Assembly: GCA_963807925.1 (NCBI GenBank) | Contig: CAWEDP010000002.1 | Span: 2,542,001 to 2,606,000, forward strand | Direction of reading: 5' to 3' | DNA from: CAWEDP01 sp963807925 | GTDB taxonomy: Bacteria; Acidobacteriota; Vicinamibacteria; Vicinamibacterales; CAVVIG01 | DNA length: 64,000 nucleotides | Part shown: positions 27,840 to 37,091 of the stretch, one piece after another | How positions within the stretch are numbered: the first letter of the stretch is position 1 | How the letters are laid out: every line of letters begins with the position of its first letter | Notes under the pieces: generated by a model | Database searches by the model: none | Told to the model about the DNA's origin: nothing | Seen by the model: the letters and a program-made list of their open reading frames with translations, nothing else | Made by a program: the position numbers and the translations under genes

Positions 27840-28187
27840 GGTCACCGCTCATCCCCGTATGTCATTTTTACATTGTGGCGTTCGTGACGATGGGGCGCAA
27901 GCTCATCTATAATTCCGTGCAGAGATCGTCGGCCGACCTCAGCAGCGCAAGCCCTCGCGGCCAGCGGCCATGTGCCTTGAACGACCGCAAACGAAATCGG
28001 ACGCACGAAGAGGACGATATGCGACACCAGGTTCAGCCGTTTCCGCCGGCCCGACCGGCACCGTGGGCCGAACCGACCACCGCTGTGCTGGCGGTCCGCG
28101 CCAGAGGATAGAACGCTGGCCGACGCTCCTGATTCAAACCTGCCTCCACCGGCTCGCGCGGACGGAGGGCCGTCAGCGATCCGGCGC
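27840..28187. other. Divergent intergenic region with a 30-codon leader-like ORF
   Basis: A 348-nt gap between the regulator gene (minus) and the CPBP protease gene (plus). On plus it holds a promoter (27884-27912) and an ATG at 28019 preceded by AGAGGA, opening a 30-codon frame (Pro-rich, stop 28109-28111). Right at its stop another AGAGGA (28103-28108) precedes a CTG at 28116 that is in frame with the protease. Whether the short frame is a leader peptide or chance is open. Confidence 0.45.
27884..27912 (+). promoter_or_regulatory. Promoter candidate for the CPBP protease unit
   Basis: A perfect TATAAT at 27907-27912 follows GTGACG at 27884-27889 (4 of 6 to TTGACA) with a 17-nt spacer. It faces the protease gene, with a leader of about 200 nt containing the 30-codon ORF. 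Confidence 0.5.
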
Positions 28188-28871
28188 GTGGTCGCGCTGA
28201 TCGAGGTCGTTCTCTGCTCGGATTACCCGACGCAGGCGGCGCTCGGCGCAACGCTCATGGCCTTCGGCTTCACGCCGTACGGCAGCGACGGGCACCTGAG
28301 CGTGACGTTCGTCGTGACGCTGTCGCTCGCCGACACGGCGATGCTCCTCGGACTCATCGTGTTCTTCCTGCTGGCGCACGGCGAACGGCCGCGCGACGTG
28401 TTTGTCGGCGCCCGCCCCCTCGCCCGCGAAGTGTCGTACGGACTGCCGCTCGTCCTTGTCGCGCTGGCACTCGGGATCGCGGTGTTGGCCGCCATTCAGC
28501 GCTTCGCGCCGTCTCTCCACACGGTCGAGCGGAACCCGCTTCAGGATCTGGTGCGCGGTCCGCGCGACGTGTGGCTCTTCGCGATCGTCGTCGTGATTGC
28601 GGGCGGCATGCGCGAGGAGCTGCAGCGTGCCTTTCTGCTTCACCGGTTCGAGCGCTGGCTCGGGGGACCGGTCGTCGGCGTCGTTGCAGCCAGCCTGGCG
28701 TTCGGAGCCGGCCATCTCCTGCAGGGCGCAGACGCGGCGATCACGACCGGCGTGCTCGGAGCGTTCTGGGCCATCGTGTATCTGCGGCGGCGCTCGGTCG
28801 TCGCGCCCGTCGTCAGCCATTCCGGGTTCAACCTGCTGCAGATCGTGCAGTTCCTGGTGCTCGGCCGCTGA
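28188..28871 (+). CDS. CPBP-family intramembrane protease (CAAX-like)
   Basis: A membrane protein of 227 residues from the GTG at 28188, with about six to seven hydrophobic segments. Catalytic motifs of the ABI/CPBP family are in order: the glutamate pair in GGMREELQRAFLLHRFE, the first histidine in FGAGHLLQG and HSGFNLLQI near the end. These are intramembrane metalloprotease-like glutamic proteases; bacterial substrates are mostly unknown. The open frame continues upstream without ATG, GTG or TTG to a CTG at 28116 preceded by a good ribosome-binding site (AGAGGA). Homologues usually carry a short N-terminal tail before this first helix, so the CTG (251 residues) may be the real start. Confidence 0.82.
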   Translation: MVALIEVVLCSDYPTQAALGATLMAFGFTPYGSDGHLSVTFVVTLSLADTAMLLGLIVFFLLAHGERPRDVFVGARPLAREVSYGLPLVLVALALGIAVLAAIQRFAPSLHTVERNPLQDLVRGPRDVWLFAIVVVIAGGMREELQRAFLLHRFERWLGGPVVGVVAASLAFGAGHLLQGADAAITTGVLGAFWAIVYLRRRSVVAPVVSHSGFNLLQIVQFLVLGR

Positions 28872-28895
28872 TTCGCGTCGCCGCCGATTCGGACC

Positions 28896-28911
28896 GGACC
28901 GGCGCCGGTCC
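28896..28911. terminator. Palindrome between convergent CPBP and SurA-N-like genes
   Basis: GGACCGGCGCCGGTCC is a perfect 16-bp palindrome located in the 43-nt gap between two convergent stop codons. It could fold in either transcript, although the perfect dyad leaves little loop and there is no T tract. A weak terminator call. Confidence 0.35.
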
Positions 28912-28914
28912 CCT

Positions 28915-29457
28915 TCACGGCGGAACGTAGAGATACGCGATATCGGTCCGTCGGCGGAGACCGCTGACCCACTCGGAGACGAGCTCGTCGCGGCGATCGG
29001 AGGGGAATCGCTGATCCAGGTACGCGTCGATCCGCAGCTCGTCGCGGATCAGCCGACGGACCCGCTCTTGGTCGAGGCCCGACCGCGCCAGCGCCGCCGC
29101 ATAGTCGCTCGGCGAGGAAAAGCGCGCGCGGACAGCCTGGATCCGCCGATCGACGGCCGCAGCGGCAGGTTCCGCCGGCGCATAGCGCTCCACCTCGGTG
29201 AGCATCAGTTCCCGATCGACGAGCTTGGGCAGCGCGGCGTTGATGGGATCGGCGCCCGGCTCGACGGTGACGAGCCCCAGCTCCAGGGCCGCCGTCACGT
29301 CGCTGCGCATGATGAGGGCGCCGTGGACCACCGCGAGCACGCGATCGATGATCTCGGCGCGGATCGGACGTGAAGCGCCGGCCACGATCGCCAGGGCGAG
29401 CGTCAGCATCCCGGCGCGCACCAGCGGTTTGACCCGGGCGGTCCGCCGTGCCGTCAC
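28915..29457 (-). CDS. Periplasmic SurA N-terminal-like chaperone domain protein
   Basis: A 180-residue exported protein: signal peptide (LTLALAIVAGASRPIRAE), then IIDRVLAVVHGALIMRSDV, which matches the start of SurA-type chaperone domains (typically VDRVVAVVN-ILLSDV), and later helices ending in SGLDQERVRRLIRDELRIDAYL. No parvulin peptidyl-prolyl isomerase domain follows. It starts at GTG 29457, one nt after the stop of the Omp85 gene, so translation is coupled. A periplasmic holdase feeding the Omp85 protein is a reasonable guess from the fold and location. Confidence 0.7.
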   Translation of the reverse strand: MTARRTARVKPLVRAGMLTLALAIVAGASRPIRAEIIDRVLAVVHGALIMRSDVTAALELGLVTVEPGADPINAALPKLVDRELMLTEVERYAPAEPAAAAVDRRIQAVRARFSSPSDYAAALARSGLDQERVRRLIRDELRIDAYLDQRFPSDRRDELVSEWVSGLRRRTDIAYLYVPP

Positions 29458-29458
29458 C

Positions 29459-32431
29459 TCAGAACGCCTGCCCCAGACTGACATGGAGCGCCGTGAGCCC
29501 CTCCCGACGGCCGGCGATGTCCTCGCGATTCACCTTGAAGCCGAGATCGACCCGGATGGGGCCGACCGGCGACTGGTAGCGCACGCCGAATCCGACGGCG
29601 CTCCGCAGGTCGCCGAGGGAGATGTCGGTCGTGTGGGCGAACACGTTCCCGGTGTCCACGAAGCCCACGACCTGGATGCTCGGGAACACCGTCGCCCGCA
29701 GCTCGGCGTTGAAGATCACGGTGCCGCTGCCGCCAATCGGGAACCCGTCCTTGTCGAGCGTGCTCGCGGTTCCGAGGGCGTCCTGCGCGAAACCGCGGAC
29801 GGTGGTATCGCCACCGGCGAAGAATCGTTCGCTCGCGGGAAGGTCCTCGATCGTCTGGGTCGTCTCGACGCCCGCGGGATCGGTCGTCACGACTTCCCGT
29901 GGAAACGCGGACGCCATCCCGAGGCTGGCGTTTCCGGCGACGACGAGGCGCCGTCGCTCGGGAAGCGTCCTGAACAGCTGAGCGCGCAGAAACGTCTTGG
30001 CAAACCCGACTTCCGATCCCATCCGCCGGGCGGCGAGCTGAACGTTGGCGCTGAAGTACTCGCCGCCGCCGGGGTCGACCAGGTCGTCCCGGGTGTCCCG
30101 GATGGCCGACGATGACACCGACGAGAGGCGGACCTGCGGGAACAGCCGGTCGATCAGCCGCTGGTCGGCCGGGTTGACGCCGAAATCGAACACGCGCGTG
30201 CGCTGCAGCTGGTAGCTGCCGAACAGCTGCACCTCGCGGCTGATCTGCCGATCGACCTCGGCGCTGACGGCGCGCCGCGCGAAATTGAAGCTCGAGCGGG
30301 CCTGCTGCTCGATCGTGGCGGTGACGAGCGCGTCCGCCGATCGCTCGAAGATTCGCGGTTCGCGGTAGGTGCCGATGACGCGGTACTCGGGGGCCGCGAA
30401 CTGGTCGGTGGACAACGCGCCGTCGGGCGTGAACACCTGCTGCTGCTGCAGGCGCACGCTCACGCTGCTGAAGAGCGAGACCGATCGATTCTGGCCGAAC
30501 AGGTTCCGCCTGGTGAGCTCGAACGAGGCGCGGGGGAACACCTCGAGGCGATCCGACCCGGCGCCGTTGTTCGCGCTCGTCCGCACGACCTGCAGCCGCC
30601 CCTCGACGCCGCCGCCGAAGACGGTCGTCGTCGCGGGCGCCTCCTCCACGGTCACCAGCACGTCGCGGCGGTTCGGGGTGCCGTGCGTGAGCTCGCCGAT
30701 CTGCACGCGCCGGAAGAGGCCGAGCATGATGAGCCGGCGGCGGCCCTCGAGTTTGGCCGCCTCGCTCAACGGATCGCCCGGTTTGATGCGCAGCTCCCGC
30801 TCGATGGTGCCGGTGCTCGTGCGGACGTTGCCGGCGATCAGCACGTGCTCGACGGTGACGCGTTCGCCTTCGTGCACCGTAAAGGTCGGCTCGGCGCTGG
30901 TGCGGTCGGCGCTGAAGCGGGGGTCGGCATCGACCGTGGCGTCCGGGTACCCCAGGTTCGCGTACTGCTGCTGCAAGATCTCGCGATCGAGGACGAGCTG
31001 TCTGTCGAGATACGGCCGGCCGGGCGCCAGGCCGAGGCCCTGCACCAGCGTCGCTTCGCCGACCGACGCGTTGCCCTGGATGTGCACCGCCGACACGACG
31101 GTCCGCGCACCCTCGGTGACGACCAGCCGAACCCGAATCGGGACGTACGCCGCGCCGGGCCGCGCGGCCTGCGGCTCCGCCGCCGACCGCACCCGCACGT
31201 CGGCGAAGCCGCGGCGACGGTACAGCTCCTCGATCATCGACTGGTCGGCGTCGAGCGTGGCGTCGGCGAACAACGTCCCGTCGCGCACGCGCATGCCCTG
31301 CTGGAAGTCCGCCAGCGGCACCGAGGCGTTGCCCGACACGTCTACGCGATCGACGCGGTATTCCGGCCCCCGCTTCACCTCGAATCTGACGAGGAGCTCG
31401 CCGCCCGATTCCATACGCGTGTGCGGGGCCATCGCGTCCCGATAGCCCTGCGCGCGGAGGTACTCCTCGATGCGGTTGGTCGAGTCCTCGAGCAGGTCTT
31501 CGTCCACCGATCCCTCGCGCTCGACCGGCACCAGTTGGTCGCGGACGTCGGCCGGCAGCGGATCCCCGCTGAACACCAGGCGTACGTGCGGACCTGTTGC
31601 GACCGTCACCGTCAGGTTGACCGTCCGATCCTCGTCGAGCAGCACCGGCGAGACGGCCGCCTTCGCTTCGTAGTAGCCCGCCTTGCGCCGGTCGGCGACG
31701 TAGCGCTCGATTCTGTTGTTCAACGCCTCCGGCTGGTAGGGGCGGCCGGACGCGAGATCGAGGCGCTCGAGCACGTCGGTGGGCGGCGTCCCGGGCGGAC
31801 CGTCCACGTCGACAGCGCCGATGAGCGTGCGGGCGCCTGGCGTCACCGTGAAGGTGAGCGTCGCGCGGTCGGGGGACTGGAACAGGCTCGCGTGCGGGCT
31901 GACTTCGGCGTGCCGATAGCCGCGCTCGCGCAGGAGGTCGGCGACCGCCTGTTTCATGTCGTCGACGCGCGCGAGCGACGGCGACGCCCCGAAGCGGTCG
32001 ACGACCGCCCGCCGCATCTGACCGGCGTCCACGCCCGGTTCGCGCAGCGGGCCGTCGAACTCAATCTGCGTCACCGGATGAATCGGAGTGAGGTCGTACC
32101 GGAGCGCGACGCCACCCCCGCCGGCGACGGTCGCGTCCACGCGCACGTCGTCGAACCGCGCCAGGCTGAAGAGGTGCGCCACCGACTCGCGCACCGCGGC
32201 CATGGTCAGCGGCTGGCCGACGCGCGTCTCGATGACGCGGCTCACCGACTCGTCGGCCGCGTCGCGGCCTTCGACGCGCAGCCGGATCGACGCGACGGTC
32301 CTGCCCAGGTAGTCGTCCACGGCCGCGTCGGCACGGGTGCCGGCGCACGCGACGAGGACGAGCATCAGGAGCCGCAGCAGTGCACACCGCCGAGTCCCCG
32401 GGCGGCCGTGCGAGCCGCGCTCCGGCCGCAT
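29459..32431 (-). CDS. Omp85-superfamily outer-membrane protein (BamA/TamA-like)
   Basis: A 990-residue protein with a signal peptide (LLRLLMLVLVACAGTRADA). Repeated POTRA modules fill residues ~40-600, each with the strand-helix-helix-strand rhythm (for example YEAKAAVSPVLLDEDRTVNL, DRVDVSGNASVPLADFQQGM, VEHVLIAGNVRTSTGTIERE). The ~390-residue barrel follows with motifs such as VRGFAQDALG (the VRGY-like loop 6), GFVDTGNVF and GFGVRYQSPVGPIRVDLGFK, and ends in phenylalanine. The start overlaps the TamB stop by one nt (TGATG). Next to TamB this is better read as a TamA-like partner than the essential BamA, although the POTRA number is larger than TamA's three. Confidence 0.88.
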   Translation of the reverse strand: MRPERGSHGRPGTRRCALLRLLMLVLVACAGTRADAAVDDYLGRTVASIRLRVEGRDAADESVSRVIETRVGQPLTMAAVRESVAHLFSLARFDDVRVDATVAGGGGVALRYDLTPIHPVTQIEFDGPLREPGVDAGQMRRAVVDRFGASPSLARVDDMKQAVADLLRERGYRHAEVSPHASLFQSPDRATLTFTVTPGARTLIGAVDVDGPPGTPPTDVLERLDLASGRPYQPEALNNRIERYVADRRKAGYYEAKAAVSPVLLDEDRTVNLTVTVATGPHVRLVFSGDPLPADVRDQLVPVEREGSVDEDLLEDSTNRIEEYLRAQGYRDAMAPHTRMESGGELLVRFEVKRGPEYRVDRVDVSGNASVPLADFQQGMRVRDGTLFADATLDADQSMIEELYRRRGFADVRVRSAAEPQAARPGAAYVPIRVRLVVTEGARTVVSAVHIQGNASVGEATLVQGLGLAPGRPYLDRQLVLDREILQQQYANLGYPDATVDADPRFSADRTSAEPTFTVHEGERVTVEHVLIAGNVRTSTGTIERELRIKPGDPLSEAAKLEGRRRLIMLGLFRRVQIGELTHGTPNRRDVLVTVEEAPATTTVFGGGVEGRLQVVRTSANNGAGSDRLEVFPRASFELTRRNLFGQNRSVSLFSSVSVRLQQQQVFTPDGALSTDQFAAPEYRVIGTYREPRIFERSADALVTATIEQQARSSFNFARRAVSAEVDRQISREVQLFGSYQLQRTRVFDFGVNPADQRLIDRLFPQVRLSSVSSSAIRDTRDDLVDPGGGEYFSANVQLAARRMGSEVGFAKTFLRAQLFRTLPERRRLVVAGNASLGMASAFPREVVTTDPAGVETTQTIEDLPASERFFAGGDTTVRGFAQDALGTASTLDKDGFPIGGSGTVIFNAELRATVFPSIQVVGFVDTGNVFAHTTDISLGDLRSAVGFGVRYQSPVGPIRVDLGFKVNREDIAGRREGLTALHVSLGQAF

Positions 32432-35400
32432 CAGAAGGTATGCCTCACCCTGAACTCGAGCGCGTAGGTCTGCGAGTCCTCGTTGCGCGACAGCATCCAC
32501 GACACGCGATCGCTCGCCTCGTACTCGAGCAGGATGATCTGATCGTTGATGGACGAGGCCAGACTGCGCGAAAAGGTCAGGAAGACCCGGTCGGAAATGC
32601 GTTTGCCGATCGTCAGGCGGGCCGTGGGATTGAGCCGGGAGGTCGGCGTGCTGCTGTTGATGTCGGTGAGAAACGGCGTCAGCTGGAACGTGTCCACGCC
32701 GATGGTCCGCTGCACGATCTTGCCGGCCTCGGTGATCGGCTTCGCGATCGTCTCGGCGGCGCTCGCCGACAACAGCTCGTTCTGCCGTTCGGTCGGCTGC
32801 AGCGACCGCAGCTCCACGTCGCCGCTGCGCCGGACGTCGCTGAAGAGGAGCGCGAGCACGTCGGCCGCCGGCAGCGGCGGGTCGGAATTCCACGAGGGCA
32901 CGAGCTTCTGCGGCGGTCCCGTGCCGCCGACCGTGATCCGGTAGGTCTGGCCCACGACGCGCACATCGGTTTCGGCCTCGACGTCGAAGAACGGCTCGAT
33001 GCGCGTCGGGTTGGTGAAGTCGACGGTGCCCTTCACCAGGCGGTAGCGCTTCCCCTTGTAGGTGAGCTGGCCGTTCTCGACCTCGGCGTGGCCGAACACG
33101 AGCGGTCGGTCGTAGGTGCCCCGGAGCGTGAGGTCGGCGCTGGCGCGGACGCGCCCGAGATTATTGTCCATCCGCAGCGTCGAGGGCGCGGTGATCTGAA
33201 TGTCGTATCGCAGCGGGATCGTCGCGGCCGCCGCCGTGTCGCCCGCCGTCCCCGCGGCGCTGCCGCGGACCGCCGGGCGCCTCAGCGCGAAGTCGAGGAT
33301 CGTCTCCGGAGCGTCGACTTGTTTGATGTACACCGCCGTGCGCACCGTGACCCGGCCGCCGAGCGTCGGCGCCCTGACGTTGCCGCGCAGCGACAGATCG
33401 CCGTCGACGACCGACCGCAGCCCGTCGAGGAATCGGATCTGGACGCCCTCGCCCTGCATGGTCACGTTCATCTCGCCGAGCTGGTACCCCTCCAGCGCGA
33501 TGCGGCCGCCGAACTGGAGCGCGCCGCCGCCCATCTGCGCCGTCAGCTCGTCGAACCGGATGCTGCGCTGGTCGAACGACACCACCCCGTTGATCGCGTC
33601 GAGCGCCGTCGGCAGCGACAGATGGCGGATGCGCCCGCCGGTAATCGTCGCGCGGCCCGAGAACACCGGATCGCGCAGCCGGCCATCGACCGACGCCTGC
33701 ACGTCGGCCCTGCCCGATCCGCGCACGTCGTGGAAGAACCCCTGCAGGATGCCGAGATTCGCCTCGCCGCCGGCGCGCATGGCGATGCGCTCGTCGCCGA
33801 GGTCGATCTGCCCACCCACCCGCAGTTGCGTGTCGTCGCCCACGAGCTGCACGTCGGGCACCTTGACGAGTCGATTCTCGATCGACACGCGGATGGGCGC
33901 CGCGTTCCTCAGGGCGTAGTCGAAGAGCCGCATGTCCAGCGAGTCCACCGTCCCGTCCACCAGCAGATGATCGGGATCCGACAGCCGGCCGCTCGCCCGA
34001 ATCGACCCGCTCGCCACCGCCGTGGCGAACGGCGACAGCCGGGGCACGAACGGGCGCAGGTAGGGATCGAGCGACATGTCGTGGAAGCGCACGGCCAGCT
34101 CCGACTCCCCCGCCGGGGTCATCGCGATGCGGCCGGTGGCCGTGATGGCAAGTCGCGGGCTGGCGGCATCCACCTCGCCGCTCAGCTCGGTGCCGCGAAG
34201 CGCCAGCGTGCCGGTCACCTGGCCGACGCCCTCCTCGCCGATGAACAGATCGTTGACGCGGAACCGGTAGTCGTTGCGGGGCTCGTCGAAGGTGGCGCTC
34301 CCGCTCGCCGAGAACTCCGCGATGCCCGAGAGCGGCGTGCGCGCCATGCGCAGCCGCCTGAGCTTCTCGACGGGAATGCGGCGCCCGTCCATGTTGAACG
34401 AGTAGCTCGCGTCCCATCCGACGAACGCGGCGCCGGTGATCGACCCGCCGTCCTTGTCGACCGTCACGCCGTCGAGACGCACGCCGGTGCCGTCGAACCG
34501 GAGCGATGCGGTCGCCGCGTCGAACGGCTCGCCGTACGCGACCAGGCGATCGAGGGTCATCGTGCCGAACCCGACCGGCCGCAGGTACTCGCCCGTCAGG
34601 TGGAATTCGCCCGACAGGCGGCCCGACACCGGATACTCGTCGATGCCGAAGGCGTGCCGCAGCGAGTCGAGGTCGCGGCGCACCACGCGGATCCTGGCAT
34701 CCATCTCGTTGCCCTCGTCGGCACGCGGGAACCCCAGCGAGAAGAGGCCGTCGAAGTGCATCTCCGAGTCGTTCAGCGTGACGAGGCCGTCCGCCACGCG
34801 CACGTAGTCGTTCTCGACGACGATGTGGGCGGTCCCCGCGCCCCAGAGCGTGTCGAACCCGCGGAGGTCCCGGCCGCTGAACTCGCCCTCCACGCGCGGA
34901 TCGCGGAACGGACCGGTCATGACGCCGGCGAACTCGCCGCGCCCCCCGAAGGTCACCGGCCGCCGCGGGGCGCCGAGGTCGGTCATGATGCCCGCCAGCA
35001 ACTGGTCGCTTTCCTGCCAGTCGGCGCTCGCCACGTGGAACGCGATGTCGGCGCGGGTTCCCCACGACGTCGAGCCCGAGAACGCCACGTGCGTGCGCTC
35101 GGTCGCGAAGCGGCCGCCGTCGATCTGCACGCGATCGGGATCGAAGCGGAACGCCACCTCGCCCGCGATCGGCAGATGCGCCGGCAGCGGCGGCGGCGCG
35201 AACGGTCCCCACTCGTGGAGCGCGTGGCCGCGATCGAGCGCATCGGCGGCCTCGAGCGAGTCGGGCATCGGCTGCGTGCCGGGCGGCGGCGACACCGCCA
35301 GACGACCGCCGCCGCGGCATTCGGCGAAGCGTCCCGCCGGCCATTCGAGCACCACATCCTCGCCGCTGCCGGATCCCGCGAACCGCACGCCCGCCAGCCG

Positions 35401-36540
35401 CTCGAAATCGGTGAGCGACGCCAGGTCGATGCCCGTGAACGTGGTGGCGAACCGCATCATCGCCGGCGTCGCCGCGCCGAGCGGTTGAATGGAGTAGGTG
35501 AACCGGCTGTCGCCGCCGAATGCCTTCGCCCCGGCGTCGCGCACGGCGAAGAAGGTCGGCGTCCACTGCAGCGTCCCGCGCAGCGCCGAGAAACGATAGT
35601 CGTTGACGCCGACGAGCGCGCTGCTGAAGCCGGCCGACAGGTCGCGACCCCCCTTGAACAGGTGGAACGTCCCCGCCACCTCGCCTTCCCCGGCCAGCTC
35701 CCACTGCTCGTCGGCGAAGAACAGCTGCCGCATGCGGGGGAGCTGCACGCGCGAGGTGAACCGGTAGCTCTGCTCGGGCCAGTTCGCGAGATCCACATCC
35801 CCGGTGGCCGTCGTGGTCGCGCCGTCGGTGTCGAAGTCGATGCGATCCAGGTGGACTTTCGAGCCGTCGAGCACGTACCGCGCCTTCATGTTGGCGTAGA
35901 ACGGCACGTCGTTCTGAATGGAGACCGTGCCGCCGGTGAAGGCCACGGTCCCGTGGTACTGCGGCAGGTTGCCCATGTCGAGATCGACGTTCCGCGCGAC
36001 GATGCTCCAGGGCGCTTCGTGATCCTCGTAGGTGAACTGTCCCCGCCACGCCCGCAGGTACTTCAGCGTGGTCGTGAACCGCCTGGGACGCTTCCTCTGG
36101 TCGTCGTCGCTCGTGAACTTCACGAAATTCGAGCCGCCGTCCCACTTCTCCACCAGCATCTGCCAGTCCGTCATGTCGACGGCGGTGATGGTGATCTCGG
36201 GCCGGGATGGATGATTCCACTGGAGCAGGGTGGACCAGTCGAGCGTCACCTCCAGGTGCCGGGCGGTGAAGAACGGCCGGTCCGCGGGCTTCAGCCCTTC
36301 GATGACGAAGTCGTCGACCAGGATCCGGCCGCCGAGCAGCCGGATGTGCAGCGCGCCGATGTGGACGGGGCGCTGCCACGCGTTTCGGCCGAGGTTCTCC
36401 GCCGCGCGTCGCACCGCCGGGCCGAGGTCGACGCTGATCGAGGTGGCGAAGGCGGCCGCGAGGATCGCGGCCGTGATCGCGAGCACGACCTTCGCGGAGC
36501 GAAACGCCCAGTGACGACGGAACCTGGTGAGGAGCTTCAC
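32431..36540 (-). CDS. tamB: TamB-like translocation/assembly module protein (DUF490, AsmA-like)
   Basis: A 1369-residue protein anchored by one N-terminal membrane helix (VVLAITAAILAAAFATSI). The rest is a long beta-rich body with AsmA-like N-terminal repeats and the DUF490/TamB_C domain (residues ~1000-1369): GGRVTVRTAVYIKQ, LTLRGTYDRPLVFGHAEVENG, PTRIEPFFDVEAETDVR and DVLALLFSDV. It ends in VRHTF. TamB-like proteins bridge inner and outer membranes and move phospholipids or help assemble outer-membrane proteins. Start is GTG 36540, 10 nt after the biotin carrier stop. It forms one unit with the Omp85 and SurA-N-like genes. Confidence 0.9.
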   Translation of the reverse strand: MKLLTRFRRHWAFRSAKVVLAITAAILAAAFATSISVDLGPAVRRAAENLGRNAWQRPVHIGALHIRLLGGRILVDDFVIEGLKPADRPFFTARHLEVTLDWSTLLQWNHPSRPEITITAVDMTDWQMLVEKWDGGSNFVKFTSDDDQRKRPRRFTTTLKYLRAWRGQFTYEDHEAPWSIVARNVDLDMGNLPQYHGTVAFTGGTVSIQNDVPFYANMKARYVLDGSKVHLDRIDFDTDGATTTATGDVDLANWPEQSYRFTSRVQLPRMRQLFFADEQWELAGEGEVAGTFHLFKGGRDLSAGFSSALVGVNDYRFSALRGTLQWTPTFFAVRDAGAKAFGGDSRFTYSIQPLGAATPAMMRFATTFTGIDLASLTDFERLAGVRFAGSGSGEDVVLEWPAGRFAECRGGGRLAVSPPPGTQPMPDSLEAADALDRGHALHEWGPFAPPPLPAHLPIAGEVAFRFDPDRVQIDGGRFATERTHVAFSGSTSWGTRADIAFHVASADWQESDQLLAGIMTDLGAPRRPVTFGGRGEFAGVMTGPFRDPRVEGEFSGRDLRGFDTLWGAGTAHIVVENDYVRVADGLVTLNDSEMHFDGLFSLGFPRADEGNEMDARIRVVRRDLDSLRHAFGIDEYPVSGRLSGEFHLTGEYLRPVGFGTMTLDRLVAYGEPFDAATASLRFDGTGVRLDGVTVDKDGGSITGAAFVGWDASYSFNMDGRRIPVEKLRRLRMARTPLSGIAEFSASGSATFDEPRNDYRFRVNDLFIGEEGVGQVTGTLALRGTELSGEVDAASPRLAITATGRIAMTPAGESELAVRFHDMSLDPYLRPFVPRLSPFATAVASGSIRASGRLSDPDHLLVDGTVDSLDMRLFDYALRNAAPIRVSIENRLVKVPDVQLVGDDTQLRVGGQIDLGDERIAMRAGGEANLGILQGFFHDVRGSGRADVQASVDGRLRDPVFSGRATITGGRIRHLSLPTALDAINGVVSFDQRSIRFDELTAQMGGGALQFGGRIALEGYQLGEMNVTMQGEGVQIRFLDGLRSVVDGDLSLRGNVRAPTLGGRVTVRTAVYIKQVDAPETILDFALRRPAVRGSAAGTAGDTAAAATIPLRYDIQITAPSTLRMDNNLGRVRASADLTLRGTYDRPLVFGHAEVENGQLTYKGKRYRLVKGTVDFTNPTRIEPFFDVEAETDVRVVGQTYRITVGGTGPPQKLVPSWNSDPPLPAADVLALLFSDVRRSGDVELRSLQPTERQNELLSASAAETIAKPITEAGKIVQRTIGVDTFQLTPFLTDINSSTPTSRLNPTARLTIGKRISDRVFLTFSRSLASSINDQIILLEYEASDRVSWMLSRNEDSQTYALEFRVRHTF

Positions 36541-36550
36541 GGAGTCGCGT

Positions 36551-37075
36551 TTATCGGATGATCATCAGGAGGGCCCCGGCATCGACCGAGGCGCCTTCGT
36601 TCACCAGCACGTCGGCCACGATGCCGGCGCGTCCGGCCCGCAGCTCGTTTTCCATCTTCATCGCCTCGACGACCACGAGCGGTTGTCGGGGGGCGACCCG
36701 CTGCCCCGCGGCGACGAGCAGCCGCACGATCTTTCCCGGCATCGGCGCGGCAATCTGCTCGGGGCCGTCAGCCGCCGCGGGCCCGGCCTCCCGGCGGCGC
36801 CGGCCGAGGTTCAGCGCCACCGGGACGGCCACGTGGTCGACGTGCACGGACCACGCCCCGGGCGGTCCAGGCGTGATGGCGACGTCGTAGCAGCGCCCAC
36901 CCTCAGTGTCGCCTTTCCGCGACACGTCGGCAACGATTAGCGACAGCGTCTGCGAATCAATCCGGGCGGCTCCGACGCGCCAGGTGTGGGCGTCCACCGT
37001 CACCGTCAAACCTTCGCCGGCGCGGCTCACGGTCACCGTGCGGGGCCGTCCGGCGACCAGGATGTCGTATCGCAC
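36551..37075 (-). CDS. Biotin carboxyl carrier subunit of acyl-CoA carboxylase
   Basis: A 174-residue biotinyl protein. The lipoyl/biotinyl domain covers the last ~70 residues: AAPMPGKIVRLLVAAGQ, then the biotinylation motif EAMKMEN with Lys at about 139, and VNEGASVDAGALLMII. The first 100 residues form the beta-barrel-like BT segment (YDILVAGRPRTVTVSRAGEG) seen in propionyl-CoA carboxylase alpha chains, here as a separate polypeptide. It begins at GTG 37075, 16 nt after the biotin carboxylase stop, with AGGA 9 nt upstream. Works with the neighbouring carboxylase and carboxyltransferase. Confidence 0.88.
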   Translation of the reverse strand: MRYDILVAGRPRTVTVSRAGEGLTVTVDAHTWRVGAARIDSQTLSLIVADVSRKGDTEGGRCYDVAITPGPPGAWSVHVDHVAVPVALNLGRRRREAGPAAADGPEQIAAPMPGKIVRLLVAAGQRVAPRQPLVVVEAMKMENELRAGRAGIVADVLVNEGASVDAGALLMIIR

Positions 37076-37091
37076 TGCGGGTCCTGTCGCG

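Noticed and set aside
32380..36561. A 1393-codon open frame antisense to the tamB gene
   Set aside because: Same shadow effect; the minus strand has a clear TamB with membrane anchor and the known C-terminal motifs.
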